DNA from: Candidatus Palauibacter rhopaloidicola
Lineage (GTDB): Bacteria; Gemmatimonadota; Gemmatimonadetes; Palauibacterales; Palauibacteraceae
Length of the DNA stretch: 49,755 nucleotides
Assembly: GCA_026914155.1 (NCBI GenBank)
Contig: JAPPGH010000038.1
Location: 1-49,755 of the forward strand
Reading direction: 5' to 3'
The notes beneath the pieces are model-generated. The model searched no databases. It saw nothing but the letters and a program-made list of their open reading frames with translations, and had not been told where the DNA came from. The position numbers and the translations under genes are program-made. Of this stretch, positions 19,045 through 27,866 are shown in pieces. Positions within the stretch are counted from its first letter, which is position 1, and each line of letters opens with the position of its first letter.

Positions 19045-20253
19045 CTACCTCATCGGGTCGAACCCCAGCCTCCAGACCACCATCTGAGGGTAGCCGGCTT
19101 CGGTCTCCCTGTTCTCGATGGCCAGCCCATGGCCGACAAAGGCCTCGAACAGCGCATCGTGACGGCGGGTAGCGATGAACGAGCCGCGGGTGAGATCGAT
19201 CAGGTCGATGTGACTCTCGAAGATATAGCGCCAGTCATCGTCGGTCGGCGCATGCCCGACCCGCCCATTGGGCGCGACCCGCTCTTCCAGGTGATCCAGC
19301 CAGTTCTCCCTGCGGATATGCCTGATCACCCAGAGTCGCTGTTCGGCGTCAACCTGCATCGCGAAGATCCGGTTGCGCGGGGGATTGTCGGGAGACCAGA
19401 ATCCGCGTGAGGCTTCCTCCTCATTCAGCCTGGGTCCTCGGAGCCCCAGGATCCTGCGGCCACTCTCGCTCCATACCTGAATGAGATAGTCGCCTGCTCG
19501 CGTGCTGTAGATGCGCGGCTGCCGATCGACCGCTAATACCCGAGGTACGTCGCCCGGAGCCTCAATGCCTTCCATCCGGTCGAACGAATGAAGGATGTCC
19601 AGCCCATCGACGATGTGGAGCGGCACACCCATTGTCCCGGCCGCCGTCCTGCTTGTGTTCCCGAGGTACTTGCCGTCCTCCCCGAGCGGTATCGCGAGTT
19701 GGTAAAACCCCGGGAAGAGAGACCTGTCCGAATCATAGGAAAAGTCGGTGTTCACAACCGTTTCCCGCCCGGTAGCCAAGTCGACGACATGCATCCGTCC
19801 CTCGCCGTCGCTGCCAACCGGTGCAGGACGCTGGAACTCCATGGGTCCGTCCCCCCTGCGACCGACCTGTCTCACGAATCGGCCCTCCGCATCCCAGACC
19901 TTCACCACCGATTCGCGCGGCATCCCTACCCAGTAGTTGCCGAAATCATCAACCGCCGCGTAAACCGACCAGTCGATGTACCCCGGGGCGACCGTGTCGC
20001 CCAGGGTCACGACGTGGTCGACGGTCATGCAGTCCGCGCACATCGCCGGACTCTCAAGGATGTCTACGGTGGCGGTGCTGTCCTGCAGGGTGGCCAGGTC
20101 CCTGGGGGAGTCGGGCGCGTCACAGGCGGCTAGCGAGCCGGCCAAGGCGACGGCAAGTGCCAGTGGAGTGACAGCAACGGGCGGTCGAGCAACAGCGAGG
20201 GGCCGCTGAGCAACCGCGAAAGGCTGCGATGCCCTGGTGGACCTGCCAATCAT
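19045..20253 (-). CDS. Lipoprotein with 6-bladed beta-propeller fold
   Basis: A 402-residue exported lipoprotein with lipobox GSLAAC (Cys44) after a long N-terminal stretch. Propeller-type blades include AVDDFGNYWVGMP, VKVWDAEGRFVRQVGRRGDGP and AMQVDAEQRLWVIRHIRR. ATG 20253 is preferred to the upstream start at 20310 because GGGGGG lies seven bases before it. Same general family as the protein at 9489-10733, but sequence identity looks low. Two cysteines in the pattern MCADC could form a disulfide. The stop is two bases from the epimerase stop, tail to tail. Function unknown. Confidence 0.8.
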   Translation of the reverse strand: MIGRSTRASQPFAVAQRPLAVARPPVAVTPLALAVALAGSLAACDAPDSPRDLATLQDSTATVDILESPAMCADCMTVDHVVTLGDTVAPGYIDWSVYAAVDDFGNYWVGMPRESVVKVWDAEGRFVRQVGRRGDGPMEFQRPAPVGSDGEGRMHVVDLATGRETVVNTDFSYDSDRSLFPGFYQLAIPLGEDGKYLGNTSRTAAGTMGVPLHIVDGLDILHSFDRMEGIEAPGDVPRVLAVDRQPRIYSTRAGDYLIQVWSESGRRILGLRGPRLNEEEASRGFWSPDNPPRNRIFAMQVDAEQRLWVIRHIRRENWLDHLEERVAPNGRVGHAPTDDDWRYIFESHIDLIDLTRGSFIATRRHDALFEAFVGHGLAIENRETEAGYPQMVVWRLGFDPMR

Positions 20254-20369
20254 TTGATCGCCCCCCTTCGGCGAGCCGCCGGAACGAGCAGGCAGCGAAC
20301 TTCCTTCCATTTCAGACTGCCTCCATGAGCCGAACGTTCCCGCTCGGTCGTGTCTCAGCGGATCTCGCC

Positions 20370-20936
20370 TCAGCGCTCTTCCTGCGTCTTCTCAACGTTC
20401 TCCACGTATGTCAGGGACTTCTCCAGCGTCGGATTCTCGTTGTAGGCCTCCGACTGCCCGGGCGGGATGCTCAGGTAGTCCCAGTCCCCACCGCGGAAGG
20501 ACTTGGCCAGGTAGACGACCTGCCCCACATGGTAGGCGGCGTGGGCCAGCGAGCGGAGGAGTGCCTCGTCGACTCGATGGGGAACGCGGCGGACGGTCAC
20601 TTCAGAGGTCAGGTCGTCGTCGGTGAGCTGTGAGAGGGTGTCGAAGAGCACGCCCCAGCCCCGGTCCCACTTCGCGGCGACGTCGTCGGGCGACACCTCG
20701 CGCGGCTCGAACTCCGACTCCCTGTCGCGCCACGGTTTCTCCCCGTCCGTAGTCAGGAAGTCGGTGAAGCGCGACTCCAGGTTGCCGGCGACGTGCCAGA
20801 CGATGGTCGCGATCGAGATGGCGTGTTCGGAACCGGCGACGAGGTGCTCGGCGTCCAATTGGCCGAAGGCGCGCTCCCCGAGGATCTTGTAGCGTTGGTA
20901 TTCGGCTTCGATGAGGGCCAGGACGGTGCGGTTCAT
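20370..20936 (-). CDS. DinB-superfamily protein (DUF1572-like)
   Basis: A 188-residue four-helix-bundle protein. The three metal-ligand histidines of the DinB/YfiT fold are visible: H48 in IVWHVAGN, then H132 and H136 in AHAAYHVGQVVYLAK. Members often act as metal-dependent thiol or glutathione-type transferases, or have no known role. The ATG at 20936 lies within a CATATTGT/ACAATATG repeat and directly beside an AT-rich island that probably contains its promoter. It is not part of an obvious operon. Confidence 0.85.
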   Translation of the reverse strand: MNRTVLALIEAEYQRYKILGERAFGQLDAEHLVAGSEHAISIATIVWHVAGNLESRFTDFLTTDGEKPWRDRESEFEPREVSPDDVAAKWDRGWGVLFDTLSQLTDDDLTSEVTVRRVPHRVDEALLRSLAHAAYHVGQVVYLAKSFRGGDWDYLSIPPGQSEAYNENPTLEKSLTYVENVEKTQEER

Positions 20937-20954
20937 ATTGTCGCCTCATATTGT
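20934..20954. repeat. CATATTGT direct repeat over the dinB-type start
   Basis: CATATTGT occurs at 20934-20941 and 20947-20954, 13 bases apart. The first copy contains the start codon of the minus-strand gene; the second would give an ATG in another frame. Confidence 0.5.
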
Positions 20955-21050
20955 AGTGACGTGATGTATTGAGCATATATTGATATGCATAATCTATAAT
21001 ATATATTAGACATACTATATAGATATGATATATGACGGACAATATAATAT
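20955..21050. promoter_or_regulatory. AT-rich island (24 percent GC) upstream of the DinB-type gene
   Basis: By direct count 23 of 96 bases are G or C, and only 6 of 40 at 20991-21030, in an otherwise strongly GC-rich window. It is made of overlapping TATA/ATAT words and short palindromes (for example TATGCATA). It lies between the stop of the ATPase gene (21063) and the DinB-type start, so it may hold a strong promoter, a nucleoid-protein site or a small insertion scar. Confidence 0.6.
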
Positions 21051-21062
21051 AAGATGCGTGGA

Positions 21063-22229
21063 CTACCAACCCTTCGGGCCAATCCTCTCCACCAGGGTCC
21101 CGATCTCCGCCACGGGAAGCGCCGAGATGCGGTCGTCGAGCACGTACCCCTCATCACCCGGATACACGATCCAAAGATGGTCCAACTTCAGATCCTTGAG
21201 CGCCACCCGCATCGACCGCGTGGTCCCGGGGGCGTCCGCGAACTTGCACTCGAAGCCGTAGCGCCTCCCTCCCTCGAGCACGAGGAGATCGAGTTCGGCG
21301 CCGGCGTGGGTCGCCCAGTAGTACGCGTCCCGCGTCTCCAGCGCACCGAGCAGCTGTTCGACGACGAACCCCTCGAATGAGGCTCCTACCTTGGGATGAC
21401 CCGGCAACTGGTTCTCACCGGGAATCCCCAGCAGCGAATGCAACAGGCCGGTGTCGCGCACGTAGACCTTTGGCGCCTTGACCTGACGCTTCCTCAGATT
21501 CTCGAACCATGGCGGCAGGACGCGCACCATGAAGGCCCCCGCAAGGATGTCGAGATAGCGGCGGGCGGTCGCTTCGCTCGACCCGAGTGACCGGGCGAGC
21601 TCGGCGGCGTTCCAAGTCTGCCCGTGGTAGTGGGCGATCATCGTCCAGAAGCGCCGCAGGGTCTCGGTTGGAATGGTGATGCCAAGTTGGGGAATGTCGC
21701 GCTCCAGCAACGTGCGGACGAAGTCGCGTCGCCAGAGCGATGACGCCTGCGTGCCGCGCGCGAGGAAGGAGCGGGGAAATCCGCCACGGTCCCAGAGCTT
21801 CCGCCACGCATCGGTTCCCGTCTCACTCAGGCTGAAGCCGCCCAGGTCCACGAGCCCGACGCGCCCCGCAAGGGACTCGGAGACGCCCTTCACCAGTTGG
21901 GGAGAGGCGCTGCCCAGCAAGAGAAAGCGGGCGTCGTTGTCCGGGCGGTCCACCAGCACGCGCAGCGTCTCGAAGAGCGAAGGCATCCGCTGGACTTCGT
22001 CGATGACCACGAGTCCGCTCAGCCGTCCGAGCGTCTGCTCGGGTGTGGCGAGCCGCCGGCGGTCGACGGCGGCCTCCAGATCGAAGAATGTGGTCCCGGG
22101 GGACTCGGCGGAGATCTGTCGGGCAAGCGTGGTCTTGCCGCATTGCCGAGGACCGGTGAGCGCGGCGCAGGGATGCACCGCGAGGGCTTCGCGGATGCGG
22201 TTGGTAGGGGTCGGGCGATCAACCAGCAT
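21063..22229 (-). CDS. AAA-family ATPase with C-terminal DUF4143 domain
   Basis: A 388-residue protein with Walker A GPRQCGKTT (26-34), Walker B LVVIDEVQR (72-80; D76, E77) and sensor-like LLLGSASPQL. The C-terminal half is a DUF4143 region with a winged-helix-like segment (AELARSLGSSEATARRYLDIL) and a nuclease-fold-like E-L-D ... F-E-C-K pattern (GAELDLLVLEGGRRYGFECK). Such proteins are widespread, often in accessory regions, and their role is not settled. It stands alone, with no recognisable partner. ATG 22229 has only a distant ribosome site. Confidence 0.88.
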   Translation of the reverse strand: MLVDRPTPTNRIREALAVHPCAALTGPRQCGKTTLARQISAESPGTTFFDLEAAVDRRRLATPEQTLGRLSGLVVIDEVQRMPSLFETLRVLVDRPDNDARFLLLGSASPQLVKGVSESLAGRVGLVDLGGFSLSETGTDAWRKLWDRGGFPRSFLARGTQASSLWRRDFVRTLLERDIPQLGITIPTETLRRFWTMIAHYHGQTWNAAELARSLGSSEATARRYLDILAGAFMVRVLPPWFENLRKRQVKAPKVYVRDTGLLHSLLGIPGENQLPGHPKVGASFEGFVVEQLLGALETRDAYYWATHAGAELDLLVLEGGRRYGFECKFADAPGTTRSMRVALKDLKLDHLWIVYPGDEGYVLDDRISALPVAEIGTLVERIGPKGW

Positions 22230-22291
22230 CCGCTACGATAATCCTTGAAATTCCGCAGAACAAGTGAGGATGTTCAAGGAACACCAGCCAG

Positions 22292-23638
22292 CTATCCCGT
22301 GTCCGGCGGCCTCCTCAGCACTCCTGCGAAAAGAATCGCGCCGGACTCGCGCTCTCGTATCAGGTAGGCGAAGGGCCGGTTCGCGATCACCGATGGCGGT
22401 AGGCTCGTGACCCCGATCCCGACCGAGGTTGTGCCGGCTCCTTCCGCGCCTTCCTCGGCCACCTCCACGAACGTCTTCTGCTTGACTTCGGAGATGAATA
22501 GCGGAGGAGAAGTGGTGGAGATGCCCGTGAAGTCGGCGACGTTCGGGAGGAAGGCGTCCGTCGTCCCGAGCGCCTGCAGGACCGGCTTGAGACTCTCGTC
22601 GTACTCGACGCGGAACCTGGGGAGCACGACCCTCACCTTCCTCCCGTTCAGGTTGTCCAGCAGACTCTGCCAGCGCCTCACATCCATCGAAGCGAGTTGC
22701 GCGTCGATGCTGCTCCCGGCTCCCGGCACGAGAACCGTCATCGCGAAGGCGCCTTCTCCGAACGGCAGCTCGATGACCTGAAGGTCGCCGTCCTCGCCAT
22801 ATGGGAATTCGGCGGTCAGGTCCATCATGGGCATGGACTGCGACCGGCCGTCGGCAATGTGGAAAGGCGCGTCCTGCGTCCTTTGCGGATCGAATGCGTA
22901 CTTCCACGGGCCCTTGAAGTAGATCGCGTTGATCAGGAAGAGCATCGTGCGGCTGTCAATGGGCGATTCGACGATCTCTTCGATTCGTCCGCCGGTTTCC
23001 TCCGACACCCATTGATTGATGGCGTCGGCGGCGGCGGCACTCGAGAAATCGAGCCCGGCGATCTCTGCGTCGAAGAATGCTCGCACCGCTTCCAGGAAGT
23101 CCTGCTCGACCGCGAATCCGTCACGGTACCACGCGGAGTTGGCGAGCTGCGTGCTCACGGTGGAATCCGCCGCAGGCAGATGAGCCATGAGGCCATGATA
23201 GCCCAGGTTGACCGTGTCCAGCGGGGCATCCTCAAACCCGAGTGTGGCCCGCATCTGACCATACGTCGTCCCCCGAGCTCCGTTGAGCGCCATGCCGAGA
23301 GCCATGGACGCGCTCAGTGGCGAGACGAGGACGTTCGCCTCGGGATCGGCGGCCATCGCGGCGGGAAGCAGCCTCCACGCGAAGGCATTGCTCTTCTCGA
23401 GAACGGCAGCCTCCGCAGAGACCGAGCGCGGTGGGATGACGATCGAGTCCGGGGGAGGGGGATCCGTGGGCTCTTGGACGACAGGTTCGGCAGGGCCCGG
23501 TTCGACAACGTCGTCGGAGCAGGCCAGGGCCGGCAGCGCGGCAGCGATCCAGAGAGCCAGAGCGATGCGGCTAACGCACGCGACCCGGAATACCGGTTCG
23601 ATTCGGAAGTTGCCTCCGACGCGTCCGTAGTTGCTCAC
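22292..23638 (-). CDS. Serpin-family protease inhibitor, lipoprotein
   Basis: The GTG at 23638 with AGAGGA five bases upstream gives a 448-residue protein; the frame is open further upstream without similarity. A signal segment ends in a lipobox LPALAC (Cys40), followed by a Pro/Glu-rich linker and a complete serpin fold: NVLVSPLSASMALGMALNGA, IYFKGPWKYAFDP, and the reactive-loop hinge EVAEEGAEGAGTTSVG. Small residues in the hinge favour an inhibitory, loop-inserting serpin; the cleavage site would be near VTSLPP. It is probably anchored outside the cytoplasm and may protect against host, neighbour or own proteases, such as those encoded nearby. Confidence 0.92.
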   Translation of the reverse strand: MSNYGRVGGNFRIEPVFRVACVSRIALALWIAAALPALACSDDVVEPGPAEPVVQEPTDPPPPDSIVIPPRSVSAEAAVLEKSNAFAWRLLPAAMAADPEANVLVSPLSASMALGMALNGARGTTYGQMRATLGFEDAPLDTVNLGYHGLMAHLPAADSTVSTQLANSAWYRDGFAVEQDFLEAVRAFFDAEIAGLDFSSAAAADAINQWVSEETGGRIEEIVESPIDSRTMLFLINAIYFKGPWKYAFDPQRTQDAPFHIADGRSQSMPMMDLTAEFPYGEDGDLQVIELPFGEGAFAMTVLVPGAGSSIDAQLASMDVRRWQSLLDNLNGRKVRVVLPRFRVEYDESLKPVLQALGTTDAFLPNVADFTGISTTSPPLFISEVKQKTFVEVAEEGAEGAGTTSVGIGVTSLPPSVIANRPFAYLIRERESGAILFAGVLRRPPDTG

Positions 23639-23852
23639 GCTGATCCTCTGTTCAACATCAACTCGCTCAAGGTGAAGGTAGCACTGTGCTCGGGGAACGA
23701 ATGCGCGAACTGGAATGTGACGCCGTGGTCGGAGCAACGTCGTCGTCTGGCTGGAATCCGATGGAGGGCGTTAAGCTCGACTGCCCCCGGGCGGTGCAAA
23801 GCTCGCCTGCGCGGCTGCCGGGAGGAACGACATCCAGGAGAAGAGGACTCCG

Positions 23853-26243
23853 ATGAACACCATCGTCCGCGTTGCCTTCGTGGCCGCGTTGGTCTGCCCC
23901 GCCGCTGCCGCCGCCGGCCCCCAGCAAACCTCTTCACAAGCCCCCCCCGGCGCCCTCCCCTACGACCTCGCCTTCGGGATGGCGTCCTTCATCTGGGACA
24001 CGCAGTTCGCGGTTTCGGCGGACGGGCGCTTCGTAGCCTACGACGTGCGGGTTCCTCCCGCGGACACTACGGCCAACCTGGACGAGCGCTACCAGCCCAA
24101 CGGCACGCCCAGCTCGGTGGTGGGAGCGACCATCCGTTACACAGAGATGGCGAGCAAGCGGACGGTGGAGGTCTGCCCGGGGGGCACCTGCTGGAGGCCG
24201 GTGTGGTCCCCGGACGGGGCGTTGATCGCGTTCTTCTCGGACGCCGATGGCGAGCCGCAGCTTTGGGTGCACGACGTCGCGGCGGGGATGTCGCGCAGAC
24301 TCTCCGAGGAGCCGGTCAAGCCGAAGCTCTGGCACGGGGACGAGCCGCGCTGGAGCCCGGACGGGTCGACGCTATATGTCGGGTTCGCGCCGGAGGGGCC
24401 GTTCAGCAACCCGATGCGCCCGGCCGAAGTGCGGCCTGAGAACCCGGCCGGGGTCGTGGTTCTGCGCAGCGGCAGTGAGGCGGCCGCGGCTCCAGAGGCG
24501 GAAGCGCCGCCCCCCACGCCGATGACCGACCACTACGCGCGCGAGCACCTGGTGGCCATCAAGGCGGTCGATGTCGCGAGCGGGGAGACGCGCGTGCTCG
24601 TGGCCCAGGACGCGGAGTTCCCGGCGGGCACCCTGCGCCGCTCGGCGTCGGGCAGATGGCTGGGATACCTTTCCATCTTCCGGCCGGAGAGCGACACCAC
24701 CCAGTCCACGGTGATGGACGTCGCGGTGGTGCCGACGGCGGGCGGCGAACCGATTCCGGCCGTGCGCAACGTCCCGCTCACCCGGAACGACTACTTCGGC
24801 GTCAGCTATGCCTGGCATCCGTCGGACGACCGGCTGGTGTACCTGGACGGGAAGCGCATGCACCTGCTCGACCTGCGCACGGGGTCGCCCGCCGCCCCCA
24901 TGCCCCTCGCCCCCGAGCTTGGCGACGTCGCCCCCACCGTCTTCGCCTTCACACGCGACGGGCAGGCGGCAGTGATGGGGGTCGATGTCGTAGACGACCA
25001 GGGCTACGGTGACCCGCGCCCGCGCGCGCTCGCGGTCGTTCCGCTGGACGGCAGCCCACCCGCGACCTTCGCCCTCGACGACGACCGCTGGACCTACGAC
25101 CAGGTCCTCAAGGCCGACGAGCGCACCGCGTGGCAGCCGGACGACGAGTCGATTTCGGTGCTCGTGACGGAACGCGCCACCGGCTCCAAGGCCATCCTCC
25201 GCTACGATCCGGCCACGGACGACAGCCGCGTGCTCTGGAAGGCCCGGGCGCGCCTCGTCAACCTCACGTCCGGCGGCAGCCACGACTTCATCGTGGGCCA
25301 GTACGAGGACATGCGCACGCCGTCGAACATCTTTCGCTTCGACGCGGACTTCTCGGCCCGCGAGCGCATCTCCCACATCGACCCCCGCCTGGACGACGTG
25401 GAGGTGGGAACCGCAGAGGTCTTCGAGACCACCGTGCCGCTTCACGACGGCACGCTCGCCACCGTGAAGACCGCCGTGCTGCTTCCCCCGGGAGCAACGC
25501 GGGGTGATCGTCTTCCCGCGCTCGTCACGATGTATCCGGGCAGCGACATAACCCGCCGGGCCGCCGCCTTCGGGGGCGGAAGCGTGTTCACCGTGCCGAA
25601 CCTGGTCTTCACCAGCCGCGGCTATGCGGTGGTGCTCTGCGACCTGACCCTGGGCCCCAACCAACAGGCCGGCAACCCGATCCGGGACATGGTCGACGTG
25701 CTCCTGCCCCAGGTCTACCGCGCCGCCGAACTCGGCTACGTCGACCTGAACCGGCTCGCGATCACCGGCCAGTCGTTCGGCGGCTACGGCACCGGCTCGA
25801 TCATCACGCGCACCAACATCTTCCGCGCGGCGGTGCCCATCTCCGGGATCTTCGACCTGTTCGGGACCTACGGGCGCATCGACGTCGACGGCGGCGGCTT
25901 TTTCCTGGCCTGGAGCGAGGGCGGACAGGCGCGCATGGGCACGCATCCCTGGGCCGACGTGCGCCGCTACCTCGACAATTCCCCGTACTACAACGCGGAC
26001 AAGATCTCGACCCCCGTGCTGATCGTGCACGGAACCGAGGACATGGCCTATCACGACGCCGGCAAGCTCTTCAGCGCGCTCCGGCGGCTGGGCAAGCCCG
26101 CGCAGCTGGCCTCGTACCTGGATCAGGGCCATGTCATCTCGTCATGGCGGAGGTCGAGCGCGATCGACGCGGCCCGGCGCATGGTGGAGTTCTACCGGCG
26201 CCACCTCGGGGATCCGGCGAAAGGCCGGGAGGACTCCCGGTAG
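23853..26243 (+). CDS. Secreted S9-family (prolyl oligopeptidase-like) peptidase
   Basis: A 796-residue exported serine peptidase. A signal peptide (VAFVAALVCPAAAAAG) leads to a beta-propeller of WD40-like/TolB-type blades (PVWSPDGALIAFFSDADGEP, EPRWSPDGSTLYVG), then an alpha/beta-hydrolase domain with triad S641 in GQSFGGYG, D730 in HGTEDM and H760 in DQGHV. It probably cleaves peptides in the periplasm or outside. The start ATG is preceded by GAAGAGGA. It diverges from the serpin gene, with 214 bases between the two starts. No operon partner. Confidence 0.93.
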   Translation: MNTIVRVAFVAALVCPAAAAAGPQQTSSQAPPGALPYDLAFGMASFIWDTQFAVSADGRFVAYDVRVPPADTTANLDERYQPNGTPSSVVGATIRYTEMASKRTVEVCPGGTCWRPVWSPDGALIAFFSDADGEPQLWVHDVAAGMSRRLSEEPVKPKLWHGDEPRWSPDGSTLYVGFAPEGPFSNPMRPAEVRPENPAGVVVLRSGSEAAAAPEAEAPPPTPMTDHYAREHLVAIKAVDVASGETRVLVAQDAEFPAGTLRRSASGRWLGYLSIFRPESDTTQSTVMDVAVVPTAGGEPIPAVRNVPLTRNDYFGVSYAWHPSDDRLVYLDGKRMHLLDLRTGSPAAPMPLAPELGDVAPTVFAFTRDGQAAVMGVDVVDDQGYGDPRPRALAVVPLDGSPPATFALDDDRWTYDQVLKADERTAWQPDDESISVLVTERATGSKAILRYDPATDDSRVLWKARARLVNLTSGGSHDFIVGQYEDMRTPSNIFRFDADFSARERISHIDPRLDDVEVGTAEVFETTVPLHDGTLATVKTAVLLPPGATRGDRLPALVTMYPGSDITRRAAAFGGGSVFTVPNLVFTSRGYAVVLCDLTLGPNQQAGNPIRDMVDVLLPQVYRAAELGYVDLNRLAITGQSFGGYGTGSIITRTNIFRAAVPISGIFDLFGTYGRIDVDGGGFFLAWSEGGQARMGTHPWADVRRYLDNSPYYNADKISTPVLIVHGTEDMAYHDAGKLFSALRRLGKPAQLASYLDQGHVISSWRRSSAIDAARRMVEFYRRHLGDPAKGREDSR

Positions 26244-26307
26244 GCGCCGCCCCCACCGCCCAACCGCAGCCCCACCCTTAGGGACCGGTTCTGCTGGACG
26301 CTGTTAT

Positions 26308-26335
26308 GTTACTCGGGTTCCGGTATCCCAGTAAC
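26308..26335. promoter_or_regulatory. Inverted repeat upstream of the ATPase/nuclease-like pair
   Basis: GTTACT(c)GGG at 26308-26317 pairs with CCCAGTAAC at 26327-26335, one bulged base, 9-base spacer. It ends six bases before the GGAAGGAG ribosome site of the ATPase gene, so it could be an operator or a leader hairpin that masks translation. Confidence 0.45.
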
Positions 26336-26354
26336 GAGCTGGAAGGAGTCGTCA

Positions 26355-27866
26355 GTGAAGGATCCACACCTCGCCCCTCCCCAGGGTGGGTACCGCGTGG
26401 AGGCTCGCGATTTCGGGCCGATCGCACGGGCCTCTCTCGATCTGCGCCCCTTGACCATCCTCGTGGGTCCAAGCAACACCGGCAAATCCTACCTGGCCAT
26501 CCTGGTGTATGCGCTCCACCGGTGCTTCATCGGCTCGGGTCTGCGGCTTCGGCGATTCGGAGGCGCGTGGAGCTTGTCTCTTCCTGGTCTTCCCGCGATG
26601 GGTCCTGACAGGTCCAGAGAGCAGGAGCATCTGCCTCGCCTCGCTGCCTGGATGTCCAAGGCGAGCGTGTCCGAAGAAGTGCCGCCTCTGCCTCCCGACC
26701 TCCTGGATTTCATCCACGCGCGCTTGCATCGTGACCCCGAGGTCGAGACGCGACTCCAAAGAGAAATCGGCAGGTGCTTCGGCACGGGACATGTCTTCGA
26801 CGCATCGCTACGTGACTTGGTGAGGTTCGCGGATGAGCGCCCCGCTGGACCTGCCAAGGTCGTCGTGCGCTTTCCCTGGGGGAACGGCGATGCACCGGTT
26901 GAATACAACTTTCGGTTCGACGACAACGGCGTTACCCACAGCGCGAGTATTCCTCGCCTGCGGGGATTGCCCGGTCCTTTCCTCCGCGCCCTGAAACGCG
27001 CTCCGATAGACCTGGAAAGCGATGACGATCAGTTGCCGCGCTGGCTCGCACGCCTGCTCCACGGATTCTACAGGGAAGTGTTCAGGCCTCTGCTCCGAAA
27101 TGTGTACTATCTCCCAGCAGACCGGACCGGGCTGATGCACAGCCTCCCGTTGATAGAAGATGTATCACTTGATCGCCTTTCCATGCCTCAGGCGGTTTCG
27201 CCGCTTATGTCTGGCGTAGTCACGGACTTTCTGCGCCAGTTAACGGGAATACGTCCACGCCGCCCGTGGCAAAAGGCAAGGGACATGGCAGGAGATCTCG
27301 AGACCGCACTGCTTCAGGGAACAGTTCACGTGAAAGATGAGAAATCCGGGACTCCTGAGTTTTCCTATCGCCCGCAGGGCTGGAGTGATGATCTGCCACT
27401 CATGCGTGCCTCGTCGATGGTGCTGGAACTTACTCCCATCGTGCTCTTTCTACGGTATCTGATTCGTCCTGGCGATGGTGTTATCATCGAAGAGCCTGAA
27501 GCTCACTTGCATCCCGCGGCACAAACGATGCTGGCGCGGGAACTCGTTCGGTTGGTCGACGCGGGCGTCCAGGTTATAATTACGACTCACAGCGACTGGT
27601 TTCTTGAGCAAATCGGCAACCTTGTTCAACTTTCAAGTCTGGAGCCTGCCAGGAGATCAGGCATCGCAGATATGGCATTGGAGCCGAAGCAAGTCGGAGC
27701 GTGGCTGTTCAAGCCCGATTCCGCTGAGTCAGGATCGGTCGTGGAGGAGATCGTGGTCGATCCGGAGACAGGGTTGTTTCCAACCGACTACAACAAAGTT
27801 AGTGAGGCATTGTACAATGAGAGCGCGATGATCTTTAATCGACTCCAGGAAAGCTCTGAGAAATGA
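26355..27866 (+). CDS. AAA-family (OLD/SMC-like) ATPase of a two-gene module
   Basis: A 503-residue ABC-type ATPase: Walker A GPSNTGKS (38-45), a long helical middle (about 90-340), the signature-like ASSMVLELTPIVLFL (352-366), Walker B IIEEPEAHLHP (377-387) and the switch histidine in TTHSDWFLEQ (410-419). The layout matches AAA_15/AAA_21 proteins that sense invaders in systems such as Gabija, Septu or PARIS, but no TOPRIM nuclease domain is visible. The GTG start has GGAAGGAG six bases upstream. Its TGA overlaps the ATG of the next gene, so they are co-translated. Codon use is less GC-biased than in neighbours, suggesting transfer. Confidence 0.88.
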   Translation: MKDPHLAPPQGGYRVEARDFGPIARASLDLRPLTILVGPSNTGKSYLAILVYALHRCFIGSGLRLRRFGGAWSLSLPGLPAMGPDRSREQEHLPRLAAWMSKASVSEEVPPLPPDLLDFIHARLHRDPEVETRLQREIGRCFGTGHVFDASLRDLVRFADERPAGPAKVVVRFPWGNGDAPVEYNFRFDDNGVTHSASIPRLRGLPGPFLRALKRAPIDLESDDDQLPRWLARLLHGFYREVFRPLLRNVYYLPADRTGLMHSLPLIEDVSLDRLSMPQAVSPLMSGVVTDFLRQLTGIRPRRPWQKARDMAGDLETALLQGTVHVKDEKSGTPEFSYRPQGWSDDLPLMRASSMVLELTPIVLFLRYLIRPGDGVIIEEPEAHLHPAAQTMLARELVRLVDAGVQVIITTHSDWFLEQIGNLVQLSSLEPARRSGIADMALEPKQVGAWLFKPDSAESGSVVEEIVVDPETGLFPTDYNKVSEALYNESAMIFNRLQESSEK

